In this document: positions 54,121-64,000 of the stretch, piece after piece
Layout: each line of letters begins with the position of its first letter
Position numbering within the stretch: the first letter of the stretch is position 1
Assembly: GCA_003280055.1 (NCBI GenBank)
Contig: QCGG01000004.1
Location: 113,136-177,135, forward strand
Direction: 5' to 3'
Length of the DNA: 64,000 nt
Source: Prochlorococcus sp. AG-363-P19
GTDB taxonomy: Bacteria > Cyanobacteriota > Cyanobacteriia > PCC-6307 > Cyanobiaceae
Program-made: the position numbers and the translations under genes
Notes under the pieces: model-generated
Told to the model about the DNA's origin: nothing
What the model saw: only the letters and a program-made list of their open reading frames with translations
The model's database searches: none

Positions 54121-55586
54121 AAATAAACTCAAAAAAAACTTCTTCTCACACATCGGAATTAACCGAAGAGCAAAAAGAAGCATATAATATTTTTCAATCA
54201 TGGATAAAAAAGATTAATCAAACAAAAGATACAAATTTCTTATTAAGCGGGTTTGCAGGTAGCGGAAAAACATATCTCTCAATGAAGCTTCTTAGACTTG
54301 CTGAAGAATCAAAACTTTGTTGGACTGTCGTTGCTCCAACTCATAAGGCTGTTGGAGTCTTACGACAGGCTCTAAAAAATGAAGAATTAAATCCAGCCTG
54401 GTATCCATCGACAATTCACCGTCTACTTAGACTAAAACTAAAAAGAAAAGGTTACTTAGAGCAATTCGAAAAAACGGAACAAACATCTAATGCTCTTGAA
54501 CAATTGGATCTAGTACTTATCGACGAAGCTTCAATGATAAACAGCTCACTACTCTCGATAATTCTCGAATGCGCTCAACCTTATAAAACACGTCTAGTAT
54601 TTGTTGGGGATCCAGCACAACTTCCCCCAGTAAATGAAGAAATAAGTCCCGTATTCTCAATGAAAAAATGTACAAGGTTGGAACTTAAAACAGTTGTTCG
54701 ACATAACGGATCAGTATTAAGGCTAGCCAATGGCATTCGCAAAGGAATAATCCCCTGCACTCCTCCGCCGTTTATACCACGAATAGAATATAAACAAGAG
54801 ATCGTCGGATGTATAAGCAAAAATGCATGGCTTGAAAAAGCACAAGATTCTCTAAAAGAAGCTTCATATAAAAGCAACCCAGATGGTGCTCGAATCCTTT
54901 GTTATACAAATAGAACTCTTGAAAAATTAGTACCTCATGCCAGAAGAGCTATTCACGGAGAAATGGCAGATCAATTACCCGTCTTACCTGGAGAAGTACT
55001 GATTACTAGAAATGCAGTTATGGCACCTGCCGCCAGTCAAGGTTCTGAAGAAGGAGAAGAGCCTGACATGGTTTTAGGTTCAAACAGAGAGTTAACAGTA
55101 TTGGATGTATCTCCTCATGATTGTGACCTGGCAATATTTGGATTAAAGGAAAGTTCAAATTGGGATGTTCCTATAATCAGCACTCAATTAATTCAAGCCA
55201 AAGCCGGTGAGACTGAACTAGAACTAAGATTACTCCCAGCTGTGGGAACACCCGCAAGAACCCTCTTGGATCACACGCTTAACAAAATAAGAGAAAAGGC
55301 AATAGAGTTATCTAAACAAAATCGCAAAGAGATTTGGAAGCAATTCTTTCTAATTAGGGATGCATTTGCATCTCTAGGGCCAGCATCAGTTCTAACTGTT
55401 CATAGGAGCCAAGGCAGCAGCTTTGACGAAGTTTTTGTGGCACCAGATGTTTTTTGGCCAAAAAATTTAAGCCTAAGAAAGCAATTGGTATACGTAGCCG
55501 TAAGTCGTGCTATGAAATCAGTATGGCTAGTCGGAGAGATGAAAGATCAAAGACTGATCGAAAACTGGGAGAAAGTTTTGAATTAG
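54117..55586 (+). CDS. RecD/Dda-like superfamily 1B DNA helicase
   Basis: 489 aa from GTG. Walker A is GFAGSGKTYLS (about 45-55), Walker B is LVLIDEASM, and motif III is FVGDPAQLPPV. C-terminal motif V/VI: SVLTVHRSQGSSFDEVFV and YVAVSRAMKSVWLVG, typical of RecD2/Dda helicases and their UvrD-C2 domain. No RecBC partners are nearby. The frame between 320 and 400 holds an inserted SH3-like barrel as in RecD2. Converges with cobB. Confidence 0.92.
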   Translation: MKINSKKTSSHTSELTEEQKEAYNIFQSWIKKINQTKDTNFLLSGFAGSGKTYLSMKLLRLAEESKLCWTVVAPTHKAVGVLRQALKNEELNPAWYPSTIHRLLRLKLKRKGYLEQFEKTEQTSNALEQLDLVLIDEASMINSSLLSIILECAQPYKTRLVFVGDPAQLPPVNEEISPVFSMKKCTRLELKTVVRHNGSVLRLANGIRKGIIPCTPPPFIPRIEYKQEIVGCISKNAWLEKAQDSLKEASYKSNPDGARILCYTNRTLEKLVPHARRAIHGEMADQLPVLPGEVLITRNAVMAPAASQGSEEGEEPDMVLGSNRELTVLDVSPHDCDLAIFGLKESSNWDVPIISTQLIQAKAGETELELRLLPAVGTPARTLLDHTLNKIREKAIELSKQNRKEIWKQFFLIRDAFASLGPASVLTVHRSQGSSFDEVFVAPDVFWPKNLSLRKQLVYVAVSRAMKSVWLVGEMKDQRLIENWEKVLN

Positions 55587-55609
55587 AACGTTTAAAAATC
55601 GCGATGGTT

Positions 55610-57019
55610 CTAGAAAATCGAATCATTTTCCAAGGACTCCCTCCAACTGGTAACAATCTTGACATTGCTAGCCCAATGAAGATGAACCCAACTTGCATGT
55701 AATTTTGCATTAGCCCATCCTTCTAATTGCTTTTCATGTGCGTAACCTGACACTAGCCAAGGTGACAAAAAGGATCTTTTCTTATTCAGAAAAAAATCTT
55801 TGTTTTGATTGATAGTCTCAGGTTTCGGAATAATCTCCCATCTATGAAACTCATGTCCAGTAAACGTATCCTTTTCCTTAACTAAAAGAGTATTGTTAAT
55901 CCCAGAAAGGGATCGATAACCTACTTTTAAGAAGCCTTTCCTTGATGAGAATGGCAAAATACCAGACATAATATGAGTATTACCCTCTTCATCAAATATA
56001 GATTCTCCCAACAACATCATGCCTCCACACTCAGCATAAATCGGGAGCCTTCCATAACAAGATCTAAGCTGATTTAAACTTCTTGTACATGTGGACAATT
56101 GAGATGCATATTGTTCAGGAAAACCTCCAGGAATCATTAAACCTTTTACATCTTTCGGTATAGGTTCATCACTGAGAGGACTCCATGGGATTAATTCTAT
56201 TCCCAATAAAGATAAACAGTCCTTTGTTTCTTCATATCGAAAATGGAAAGCATTGTCTTGAGCAATTGCAACAGGGTATTTTCTACCTAAAAATTTCTCA
56301 ATCTGCTTTTGAAAACCAACTTTTACTGGATTCAAAGATGCCTTTGGAGCAAGAAATATTCTTTTGAAAGAATCTAGATCTAGATATTGTTCAGCTAAAG
56401 ATACATAATACTCAGATCTTTGATTTAAGTCATCAAATTGATCTGCAGGAATAAGACCCAAATTCTTACTAGGAACAATAAGTGAGGAGTCTCTTGGTAA
56501 AGAGCCAAGAACCTTTACTCCAATACCACTTAGCACTTCAGTTAGCAACTCCAAATGTCGCAGGGAATTAACCTTATTTAGGACGACTCCAGCTATTCGG
56601 AGCTTTTTATCATGAGTGCAAAAGCCTCTAACTAATGCTGCAATAGATGCTGCTTGACCAGAAGAATCTATAACAAGAACAACTGGTAGATCTAGGAACT
56701 TAGCTATTGATGCAGTACTACCTATCTCCGAAGTTCCAACACCATCAAAAAGTCCCATAACTCCTTCAACTAAAACAAATTCAGCTTCTCCTCCATAGCC
56801 TTCATAACTTTGTTTTACCCAATCTAGTCCGCATAAATGAATATCTAAATTTCTACACGGATTACCTGCTACTAGCGAAAGGTGCTGTGGATCAAGATAA
56901 TCAGGCCCAACCTTAAAGGGTTGGACTCTAAAACCATGATGCCGAGCCCAAGCCAATAGAACTAGACTAAGAATTGTTTTACCGCATCCGCTGGATGGTG
57001 CTGCTATAACAAAAGCCAT
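55610..57019 (-). CDS. cobB: Cobyrinic acid a,c-diamide synthase
   Basis: 469 aa CobB/CbiA family. The N-terminal ATP site is APSSGCGKTILSLVLLAWA. Middle signatures are VEGVMGLFDG and AGVVLNKVNS. The C-terminal glutaminase has the catalytic Cys in IYAECGGMMLLGE and GLMIPGGFPEQYA. It amidates cobyrinate in pseudocobalamin synthesis, which Prochlorococcus performs. Encoded just after opcA (19 bases apart), so probably part of the zwf-opcA transcript. Confidence 0.94.
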   Translation of the reverse strand: MAFVIAAPSSGCGKTILSLVLLAWARHHGFRVQPFKVGPDYLDPQHLSLVAGNPCRNLDIHLCGLDWVKQSYEGYGGEAEFVLVEGVMGLFDGVGTSEIGSTASIAKFLDLPVVLVIDSSGQAASIAALVRGFCTHDKKLRIAGVVLNKVNSLRHLELLTEVLSGIGVKVLGSLPRDSSLIVPSKNLGLIPADQFDDLNQRSEYYVSLAEQYLDLDSFKRIFLAPKASLNPVKVGFQKQIEKFLGRKYPVAIAQDNAFHFRYEETKDCLSLLGIELIPWSPLSDEPIPKDVKGLMIPGGFPEQYASQLSTCTRSLNQLRSCYGRLPIYAECGGMMLLGESIFDEEGNTHIMSGILPFSSRKGFLKVGYRSLSGINNTLLVKEKDTFTGHEFHRWEIIPKPETINQNKDFFLNKKRSFLSPWLVSGYAHEKQLEGWANAKLHASWVHLHWASNVKIVTSWRESLENDSIF

Positions 57020-57038
57020 TTAATAATAAAATGTGAAA

Positions 57039-58352
57039 TCAAATCGAATTCTTCCAAAGATTGAACATTTTTTGTGCAAAGGGCACTGCTGATGCAAGTA
57101 ATGGTCCTGTAGTTCCTCTACTGCTAGCAAGAAGTCTTGCTACATCTCTTTCTACTGAAATATTCTGATTTGGCACAACCTCTTCTAAAAGTCGCATGCT
57201 AGCCATTCCTCCAGCTTCGAGACGCATACATTCCCCAGATTCAGCGGCTAAAATCACACAAAGGTCGTCCCCTTCTATAGAATTGGATCTACAAATCAAT
57301 CTGATTCCGATTATTTGCCCAGGGTGAATACTTGGTTTGCCTACAGGTAAAGACATAAGGTGAAATTGAACATTTTCACCATCAATACGTTTAAACAAAC
57401 ATGCAAATCCATCTTCCTGAATACTCGCCGAATCTACAATTTCCCAACCCAAACGATCAGCAAGCCAAGCTGCAAATAATAATCCCTGAACTGGATTAGT
57501 GCCTTCTACATCTATATCAATTTGCACAACATTATTCAGATAACTGTGTCGATTTGGAGGATCAAATACAATTGCTAATGTTTCTCTCCAACTTCTAAAT
57601 CTCAACCAATTCAAATCATCAACTGCTTGTCCACTTTGTATCCTTTTTGTCAAAAAAAGCAAGCAATATTCAGGCTCACCAAGTGCACTGTCTACAACAA
57701 GTCTTCTAGAGGGTAAAGCTACTTTCTCAAGCAATTCAGGGGCTTCATCTAATCGTCCATTCCACCAAAGCCAACAAGGTAAATCTTTAAACGTCACGGT
57801 ATCTATTATTTCAATACGGTTATCTAATGCATCAAGGCCTCCCCTTAATACAACTACATCGCCACAGGATGCACCATCTCCCGAATCCTCAGGTAGTGGA
57901 CAATAAGCTGCTACAAGAGTATCTAATTGTTGGCCACTATTTATAGTAGGAGCAATAGTAATAAGTCTTCTGGGATGCAAAGCACTTATAGCAGAATCAA
58001 TATGCTGACCTCTTAAATCCTCAAACTTTTCAAACGCCTCATTATTTGAAATAACGTCTGCAACAAGAGGATCAAAAGGAGGTGTACTATGTGGCAAATC
58101 ACCCTCTAAAATGACTTGCCTTGCTGCAGAAACAATAGCTTTTCTTTGAGAGCCGGTTATCGGACCTTGTAGCCTGCCAGTTCTCACAAGTTGTTGTTCT
58201 AACCAGGCAGGTTGCCAAACTAATAAGCAAAATGTATTTGCTCCAATATTTTCAGTCTCGGTGTTCTCGTTTTCCCATAAGTTATCTAAATAAATCGGGA
58301 TTTCTTCAGGCGGTAATTGAAGTGGAGTTTGAAGGGTAAGTTGAGGAGACAT
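57039..58352 (-). CDS. opcA: Glucose-6-phosphate dehydrogenase assembly protein OpcA
   Basis: 437 aa cyanobacterial OpcA. It is an allosteric activator needed for active G6PDH in the oxidative pentose phosphate pathway at night. Recognised by order next to zwf (20-base gap) and by the family segments GDVVVLRGGLDALDNRIEI, the WWNGRLDEAPELLEKVALP region and the C-terminal VARLLASSRGTTGPLL. There are no known catalytic residues; the two cysteines proposed for redox control in other species I cannot place with certainty. Confidence 0.95.
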   Translation of the reverse strand: MSPQLTLQTPLQLPPEEIPIYLDNLWENENTETENIGANTFCLLVWQPAWLEQQLVRTGRLQGPITGSQRKAIVSAARQVILEGDLPHSTPPFDPLVADVISNNEAFEKFEDLRGQHIDSAISALHPRRLITIAPTINSGQQLDTLVAAYCPLPEDSGDGASCGDVVVLRGGLDALDNRIEIIDTVTFKDLPCWLWWNGRLDEAPELLEKVALPSRRLVVDSALGEPEYCLLFLTKRIQSGQAVDDLNWLRFRSWRETLAIVFDPPNRHSYLNNVVQIDIDVEGTNPVQGLLFAAWLADRLGWEIVDSASIQEDGFACLFKRIDGENVQFHLMSLPVGKPSIHPGQIIGIRLICRSNSIEGDDLCVILAAESGECMRLEAGGMASMRLLEEVVPNQNISVERDVARLLASSRGTTGPLLASAVPFAQKMFNLWKNSI

Positions 58353-58372
58353 AGTAATAGAAAGTCAATTAA

Positions 58373-59896
58373 TCATGGTCTACGCCAGAGAAGATGATCG
58401 GCTGACAAAAGATCATCAGCAGCCACTGGTCCCCATGTTCGGGATTCATACAAATTGATGGGCAAACGCCATGGACTCTCCTCAATTAGTTCCAGCAATG
58501 GGGTGTAAAGCCTCCAGGCTGCCTCCACTTCATCACTACGTGTAAAAAGTGTTGGATCACCCAGCATCGCATCAGCCAGCAGACGTACATACCCCTCGTC
58601 AGATGGCTCTCCGAATGACTCTTCATAGGAAAATTCCATATTCACCGGCCTACTGCTCATTCCTGAGCCCGGAGACTTAACATCAAAACGAATTTCGGCA
58701 CCCTCATTAGGCTGAATTCGAAGTATTAGTTGATTAGAAGTAGGAGTTCCTCCTACAGCATCAAAAAGATGAACCGGAGCTTCCCGGAAGGTAAGAACGA
58801 CTTCACTTAAGCGTTTAGCCAAACGTTTGCCTGTTCGTACAAAAAAAGGCACTCCTTGCCAGCGCCAATTATCGATAAATAATTTCATCGCAACGTATGT
58901 CTCAGTTGTGCTATTGGGATTTACTCCAGGCTCCTCTCTATAACCAGCCAAAGGTGATATGTCCGTTCCTCCTCGACCATATTGACCTCTAACGCAACAA
59001 TTCCAAGGCTCAACATCATCTGCCAAGCGAGCGGCTTGAAGAACCTTTGCTTTCTCATTGCGAATTGCCTCTGGGTCAAAATGACCTGGAGGCTCCATCG
59101 CAGTTAGAGATAACATTTGAGTGAGATGGTTTTGAACCATATCTCTCAAAGCACCAGAAGACTCGTAATAACCTGCGCGATCTTCTACCCCTACTGTCTC
59201 TGCGGCAGTGATTTGAACACTAGAAATATAATTACGATTCCAAAGAGGCTCAAAAATTGCATTTGCAAACCTAAGAACCAAAATATTCTGGACAGTTTCT
59301 TTTCCCAAGTAATGGTCTATTCGAAAGATTTGAGACTCATTAGCACAACTCTGAACAATCCGGTTTAAATCCTGAGCACTTCCAAAATCTCTACCAAATG
59401 GTTTCTCAATAACTAAACGACTTCGTTTTGGGTCATGCAAAAGACCTTGTGATGCCAAAGCTTTACATCCACATCCGTAGAAGTCTGGTGATACAGAAAA
59501 ATAAAAAGTTCTATTCCCATGTGTAGCTCTTAAGCGATCAATCTCCTCAAGCCTATCTTTCAATTTTCTGACTTCCATTAAATTCTGAAGATCCAATGGT
59601 TGGTAAAAAAGAGACTCTTTGAATTGGTTCCAAGAATCAGGATTCACTGACTCTTTGTCACCCAATGCTTCATACATCCTCTTTCTAAATTCCTCATCAG
59701 ACCAACCTCGCCTTGCACAACCAAGAATTGCAAATTCACTAGGTAATCGTCGCTGATTAAACAACTCGAAAAGAGCTGGAACCAATTTCCTATGGGTAAG
59801 ATCACCTGTTGCACCAAAAATCACAAGACACTGAGGAGATATCACCCTCTCCTGCCTCAACCCAACTCTTAGGGGATTGGTAACCGCAAGACCCAT
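58373..59896 (-). CDS. zwf: Glucose-6-phosphate 1-dehydrogenase
   Basis: 507 aa. The NADP site is VIFGATGDLTHRKLVPALF, the catalytic site RIDHYLGKETVQN and the later family motif FFVRTGKRLAKR. It oxidises glucose-6-phosphate to start the oxidative pentose phosphate pathway, the main night-time source of NADPH. First gene of zwf-opcA-cobB; a 180-base leader separates it from petH, which is also on the minus strand. Confidence 0.98.
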   Translation of the reverse strand: MGLAVTNPLRVGLRQERVISPQCLVIFGATGDLTHRKLVPALFELFNQRRLPSEFAILGCARRGWSDEEFRKRMYEALGDKESVNPDSWNQFKESLFYQPLDLQNLMEVRKLKDRLEEIDRLRATHGNRTFYFSVSPDFYGCGCKALASQGLLHDPKRSRLVIEKPFGRDFGSAQDLNRIVQSCANESQIFRIDHYLGKETVQNILVLRFANAIFEPLWNRNYISSVQITAAETVGVEDRAGYYESSGALRDMVQNHLTQMLSLTAMEPPGHFDPEAIRNEKAKVLQAARLADDVEPWNCCVRGQYGRGGTDISPLAGYREEPGVNPNSTTETYVAMKLFIDNWRWQGVPFFVRTGKRLAKRLSEVVLTFREAPVHLFDAVGGTPTSNQLILRIQPNEGAEIRFDVKSPGSGMSSRPVNMEFSYEESFGEPSDEGYVRLLADAMLGDPTLFTRSDEVEAAWRLYTPLLELIEESPWRLPINLYESRTWGPVAADDLLSADHLLWRRP

Positions 59897-60079
59897 TTGA
59901 ACCCTCCCTCACGGGAATTTATTAAAAGGTAACAATTAAATTCAAATCACTTTGCCTTAAGACGCCAGGAATTGTTGTCGGATGCCCAAATAAGTCTTTA
60001 CCTATTATCAGATCTAAAGAGGTTTAATTAAACGGGAATTTTTCTTTAAACCAAATCTTCAAGCATCTATCTCACAAGA

Positions 60080-61192
<1,113 letters not shown>

Positions 61193-61335
61193 TTACCAAC
61201 ACCCCCCCTCAAGCAACTCCTAATTCGCAAGACTGAGGCCACTTTTTTATATTGGCACAACTCAAAAAGCAGATAATTTGAAGGAAATCGCCCTGATTAT
61301 GTATTGTTTGTTGCTTATCTCAGGAAACTTCACAT

Positions 61336-61924
61336 TTGACATCCACGCAAAAGCGCACAATCGAGGATGGAACCTGTAAAGCTGATGAAGTTAGCTTGCT
61401 TCATTTAAAGCGCCAAGCAATCCAGCAAACTATGGAGAAGCTTCCTAATGGAACAAGACGGCTAGCTGCAAAATTAAGAACCCCTATCCAACCACTAGTA
61501 CTTTGGGAAGTGCTTACAGACTATGAGGAACTGAGTAAATTTATTCCAAACCTATCCAGAAGTGAAATAATTTCCCGCACAGAAAACAAAGTTCATTTAA
61601 AGCAGATTGGGACACAAAAGTTCATTGGAATGAAATTTTCTGCTCAGGTACAGATCGCACTTATTACTTATATAAAGCAAAGCAAAAGAAGTCCTTGAGT
61701 TTAAATTAATAAAGGGGGACTTCAGACGTTTCGAAGGGGCTTGGAGGATCAGTCCTCTTGCTCATAAAGAGGGCAGCTACCTACTTTATGAATTAACTGT
61801 TCAAGGGTGTTTAGGGATGCCTGTAGGGCTAATAGAACAAAGGCTTCGGGAAGATCTTTCAGTAAATTTACTTTCAGTAGAGAAAGAAGCTATTAGAAGA
61901 GAGCAAAATATGGAAAATGCTTAA
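61336..61924 (+). pseudogene. SRPBCC/polyketide-cyclase-like gene with a +1 frameshift
   Basis: The first frame (61336-61698) encodes the START-like N-terminal half (TPIQPLVLWEVLTDYEELSKFIPNLSRSE in parts) and stops at SKRSP. Shifting by one base near 61675-61690 opens a frame to 61924: KEVLEFKLIKGDFRRFEG, WRISPLAHKEGSYLLYE, then VGLIEQRLREDLSVNLLSVE. Together they form a complete cyanobacterial SRPBCC domain of about 195 aa, like those that bind lipids or aromatic ligands. The break lies in an A-rich tract (CAAAGCAAAAGAAG). It could be a decayed gene, a sequencing error or a programmed frameshift. Confidence 0.8.
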
Positions 61925-62006
61925 AAATTTTTAAAGCATAAATGTAAATAAATACAAAATCACAAAATCCTTAAAGGATCTACTTAGAGAAAAATTTATT
62001 GATTTA

Positions 62007-62079
62007 TACCCCCAAGGGGATTCGAACCCCTGTCGCCTCCGTGAAAGGGAGGTGTCCTAGGCCTCTAGACGATGGGGGC
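62007..62079 (-). tRNA. trnE: tRNA-Glu (UUC anticodon)
   Basis: The reverse complement folds as a cloverleaf: acceptor start GCCCCCA, D-arm TCTAGAGGCCTAGGA, anticodon loop CTTTCAC with TTC, T-arm GGGGTTCGAATCCCC and the 3' end TGGGGGTA. CCA is not encoded. In cyanobacteria this tRNA also supplies glutamyl groups for 5-aminolevulinate, the first step of chlorophyll synthesis. Confidence 0.98.
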
Positions 62080-62172
62080 GAGGCCGTGATCAAAATTTTG
62101 TTCTTTTAATCACATCCGAAAAATACGGTTCAGCCTCTCCCTCCGTCAAGGTTGTTGATGAGACTCTTTTTC

Positions 62173-63303
62173 TTAAGCCCGCCAAACAGGAACCTTGAAA
62201 TAAAACGATGCTCCTTTGCCAACTTCCGATACTACCCATATTTTCCCTCCATGGACTTCGACAATACGACGACAAACTGAGAGTCCTACACCAAATCCAG
62301 AAGTCTGCTTAGATGTCTGAGGAAGCCTGACCCTGTCTAAAAAAATTCGTTGCTGTTCTTCTTCTGGAATACCTGGACCACTATCAGAAACCTCTACCTG
62401 AAGCCATTGACTAGTCCGATGAAGCATCGTCAATGAGATCTTCCCGCCATCATTAGTGAATTTAAGTGCATTCTCTATGAGGTTTAACAAAACCTGACGC
62501 ATACGGCGCTGATCAGCAAAAGCCTTCGGAAGATCAGATGGTATATCAGTTCTAATTTCAATATTCCTTGTCCTCCAAAGTTTTTCAAGCTCAAGTATTG
62601 CCTCTGCCGCAATGATTGCCAAATCTAGTTTCTGAGGATTGAAAAGAGCTTCCCATTGTGTAGTACCGACCTCAAGGAGATCTTTGGAGAGCACTTCAAT
62701 TTCTTCAAGCCTTCTTGTGATGACATCTTGAAAATGCTCCAGGTTAATTTGTCCAAGTTGCTGACTTTGAAGAGCAAGAGTGGCTGCGCTTAAAGGTGTT
62801 CGCAATTCATGTGCAACCATTCTCAGCAACCTTTCCTGAGAACTGATTCGTTTTATAAGAGTTTGGTTTTCCTGACGGAGTACCAATAACTCATCTTCTA
62901 ATTTCAGTTCTCTTTGAGTTCGGTTTATCTCAATTGAACTTGGTTTAAGACTCAAGCCAATGCTGTTGGCTATTTCCTCCTGCTGCCAACGTGGGACCCA
63001 ACCTTTAAATTGTTGAAAAATAGAAGTGCCTGCAAAAATCTGTTTTGGAGCAGGTGCAAGTTTTATAAGCGCCGGGAGAGCAACCAAACGATGAAGTTCT
63101 AATAATTCAGGTCTTTCCTTAGGGTCAATAATTTGCAGAGTAACTTCAAAGTCACAGTCTTTACTCTCTAAATAAGCAATAAGAGATCGTAGGTCCCCTC
63201 TAGAAAGGTGAAGTCGAGCAGCGACAAGCAATAGTTGCAGCTGAGTTCTGTCATTGGAATCAACTCGATCCAAAACTGAGCTATCTGGGGAAAGTTGTTG
63301 CAC
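62173..63303 (-). CDS. sasA: Circadian output histidine kinase SasA
   Basis: 376 aa from GTG. The N-terminal KaiB-like thioredoxin-fold domain (about 22-105: [37 protein letters not shown]) is diagnostic. The kinase core has His in [18 protein letters not shown], an N-box [12 protein letters not shown] and a G-box [13 protein letters not shown]. SasA binds KaiC and phosphorylates RpaA to time gene expression. Prochlorococcus lacks KaiA but keeps KaiB, KaiC and SasA. tRNA-Glu lies downstream; an almost 400-base intergenic region lies upstream. Confidence 0.96.
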   Translation of the reverse strand: MQQLSPDSSVLDRVDSNDRTQLQLLLVAARLHLSRGDLRSLIAYLESKDCDFEVTLQIIDPKERPELLELHRLVALPALIKLAPAPKQIFAGTSIFQQFKGWVPRWQQEEIANSIGLSLKPSSIEINRTQRELKLEDELLVLRQENQTLIKRISSQERLLRMVAHELRTPLSAATLALQSQQLGQINLEHFQDVITRRLEEIEVLSKDLLEVGTTQWEALFNPQKLDLAIIAAEAILELEKLWRTRNIEIRTDIPSDLPKAFADQRRMRQVLLNLIENALKFTNDGGKISLTMLHRTSQWLQVEVSDSGPGIPEEEQQRIFLDRVRLPQTSKQTSGFGVGLSVCRRIVEVHGGKIWVVSEVGKGASFYFKVPVWRA

Positions 63304-63698
63304 ACCTTATGTTTTTTTCGGGACACTTGACAGATTTTCTTAAGAATTAAACGAAGTAATTAAAAATCTTCATGGTTTGGCGATAAAAAAGCTCGTAAAA
63401 AATGGATTTAGATCAAAGTGTCGCCTTGAATTTTCAGGCTCTGTATTATTTGATTATCGTTTAAGTTTCAAAAGCACAAAAAGTTATCGGTCTAAACAAA
63501 CCCACCAGCAATAAAACAGTTCGATTAACGCAGTATTTTCATCGAAAGCATTTTGCTCTATCAAGGTCTCTCAGTGGGTACTAACACTACTAAACGTTCT
63601 CAAAGCCAGGAGGTCTAGGCGCTGATAGAGCAGACAATCAAGCCGTTTGAATTAAGACCCTTATAAAGATCAGCTAATTTACCCGGCGATGAGGCAAC
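63304..63698. other. Intergenic region between sasA and the last gene
   Basis: 395 bases, divergent promoters for sasA and the partial gene at 63699. Apart from the stem-closed element listed separately I see no ORF or terminator. Confidence 0.5.
63554..63632. ncRNA. Candidate structured RNA element
   Basis: A perfect 10-bp stem TGCTCTATCA / TGATAGAGCA closes 59 bases that contain smaller complementary pieces (AGTG/CACT) and the string AAAGCCAGGAGGTCTAGG. The interior is more GC-rich than the flanks. It lies 66 bases before the 63699 start codon, so it could be a leader element of that gene or part of an sRNA on either strand. The class is not recognised. Confidence 0.4.
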
Positions 63699-64000
63699 AT
63701 GGCAGGACATTTAAAAATTCCATTGAGCATTTTCAATTCACAACAGCTTTTAATACTGGCAAAAATACTTTTGATTTTGCCAATAGGTCTTTGGGGTTCC
63801 GAGGCAATTGCACAATCGAAAAAGGAAACTGCAGCAAACCCTGCTTCAGATAGCGAAATCTTCCTTTATAGGGGTTTAGGTGCGTCCTACGTATGCAATG
63901 CTCTTACAGCGAAAGTCGAGTTTCCAAAAGCTGTTGGAATTGCAGCCGCAACCTATACACAATTATTAAGGTCTCGACATGGCGGCAAAGTAGCCTCTGC
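63699..64000 (+). CDS. Secreted conserved hypothetical protein (3' end outside window)
   Basis: Starts MAGHLKIPLSIFNSQQLLIL, with a long signal peptide ending near GSEAIAQS (about residue 39). The mature part shows LYRGLGASYVCNALTAKVEF and a PKAVGIAAATYTQLLRSRHGGKV segment, a pattern conserved in small secreted proteins of marine cyanobacteria; some databases label relatives as possible cAMP phosphodiesterases, which I do not see supported by motif. About 100 codons are in the window. Confidence 0.75.
   Translation, partial: MAGHLKIPLSIFNSQQLLILAKILLILPIGLWGSEAIAQSKKETAANPASDSEIFLYRGLGASYVCNALTAKVEFPKAVGIAAATYTQLLRSRHGGKVAS

Noticed and set aside
63554-63632. Cobalamin riboswitch
   Set aside because: Only one string resembles the B12 box; the other conserved core elements were not found, and the downstream gene has no link to B12.

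Overview
The window is a 64 kb piece of a low-GC marine picocyanobacterial chromosome, almost certainly Prochlorococcus and most likely a low-light-adapted strain. The evidence is three tandem genes for Pcb (prochlorophyte chlorophyll a2/b2-binding) antenna proteins, the absence of phycobilisome genes, a ferredoxin-NADP reductase in which a hydrophobic N-terminus replaces the phycobilisome-binding domain, the cyanobacterial sRNA gene yfr1 between guaB3 and trxA, petG/cytM, chlI, crtL-b, sasA, and many very small membrane-protein genes. No insertion sequence, prophage, integrase or CRISPR array was seen.

Layout. 0-8.6 kb: the end of an HlyD-type membrane fusion protein, ychF, a folE-like GTP cyclohydrolase, a DUF218 protein, then a two-component system (MASE1 histidine kinase plus NarL/LuxR-type regulator). 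A perfect 28-nt palindrome upstream of the regulator contains a 7-2-7 NarL-like site. Small conserved genes follow (DUF1824 and others). 8.6-13.2 kb: three pcb genes, each with its own strong terminator; the second and third share an upstream leader and nearly identical 3' coding blocks. 13.2-16.5 kb: a run of tiny, mostly single-span membrane or secreted proteins, several absent from the ORF track. 16.6-21.5 kb: a compact set that can make and recycle the compatible solute glucosylglycerate (gpgS divergent from a GH13 phosphorylase, gpgP and glycerate kinase). 21.5-24.5 kb: more small proteins, two strong inverted repeats and a lumenal pentapeptide-repeat protein.

24.6-40.7 kb is a mostly minus-strand housekeeping block: MFS transporter, DUF1400 hydrolase (plus), peptide-type ABC permease and binding protein, hom, sufE, 5-formyl-THF cyclo-ligase, ruvC, chlI, a beta-lactamase-like protein, trmJ, cytM, petG (plus), rsmD, hisH, trxA, yfr1 and guaB3. 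40.9-55.6 kb: gyrA-crtL, a GH57 branching enzyme (minus), leuA and two small genes, a PgpH-like HD phosphohydrolase (minus), and a tightly coupled run of folD, crtE, a DUF212 phosphatase-like gene and a RecD-like helicase. 55.6-64 kb: cobB/cbiA, opcA and zwf (one minus-strand unit), petH, a frameshifted SRPBCC gene, tRNA-Glu(UUC), the circadian kinase gene sasA, a possible structured RNA, and the start of a secreted protein.

How the genes connect. Light harvesting and electron flow: pcb x3, petG, cytM, petH, chlI; tRNA-Glu also feeds tetrapyrrole synthesis. Carotenoids: crtE and crtL-b. Night-time carbon metabolism: zwf/opcA, GH57 glycogen branching and SasA clock output. Osmolyte: gpgS/gpgP with recycling through the GH13 phosphorylase and glycerate kinase. 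The points I find most worth checking are the NarL-like palindrome beside its probable regulator, the four-gene glucosylglycerate cycle, gene conversion among pcb copies, the petG/rsmD antisense overlap, the 38-nt palindrome inside a coding region, and the SRPBCC frameshift.
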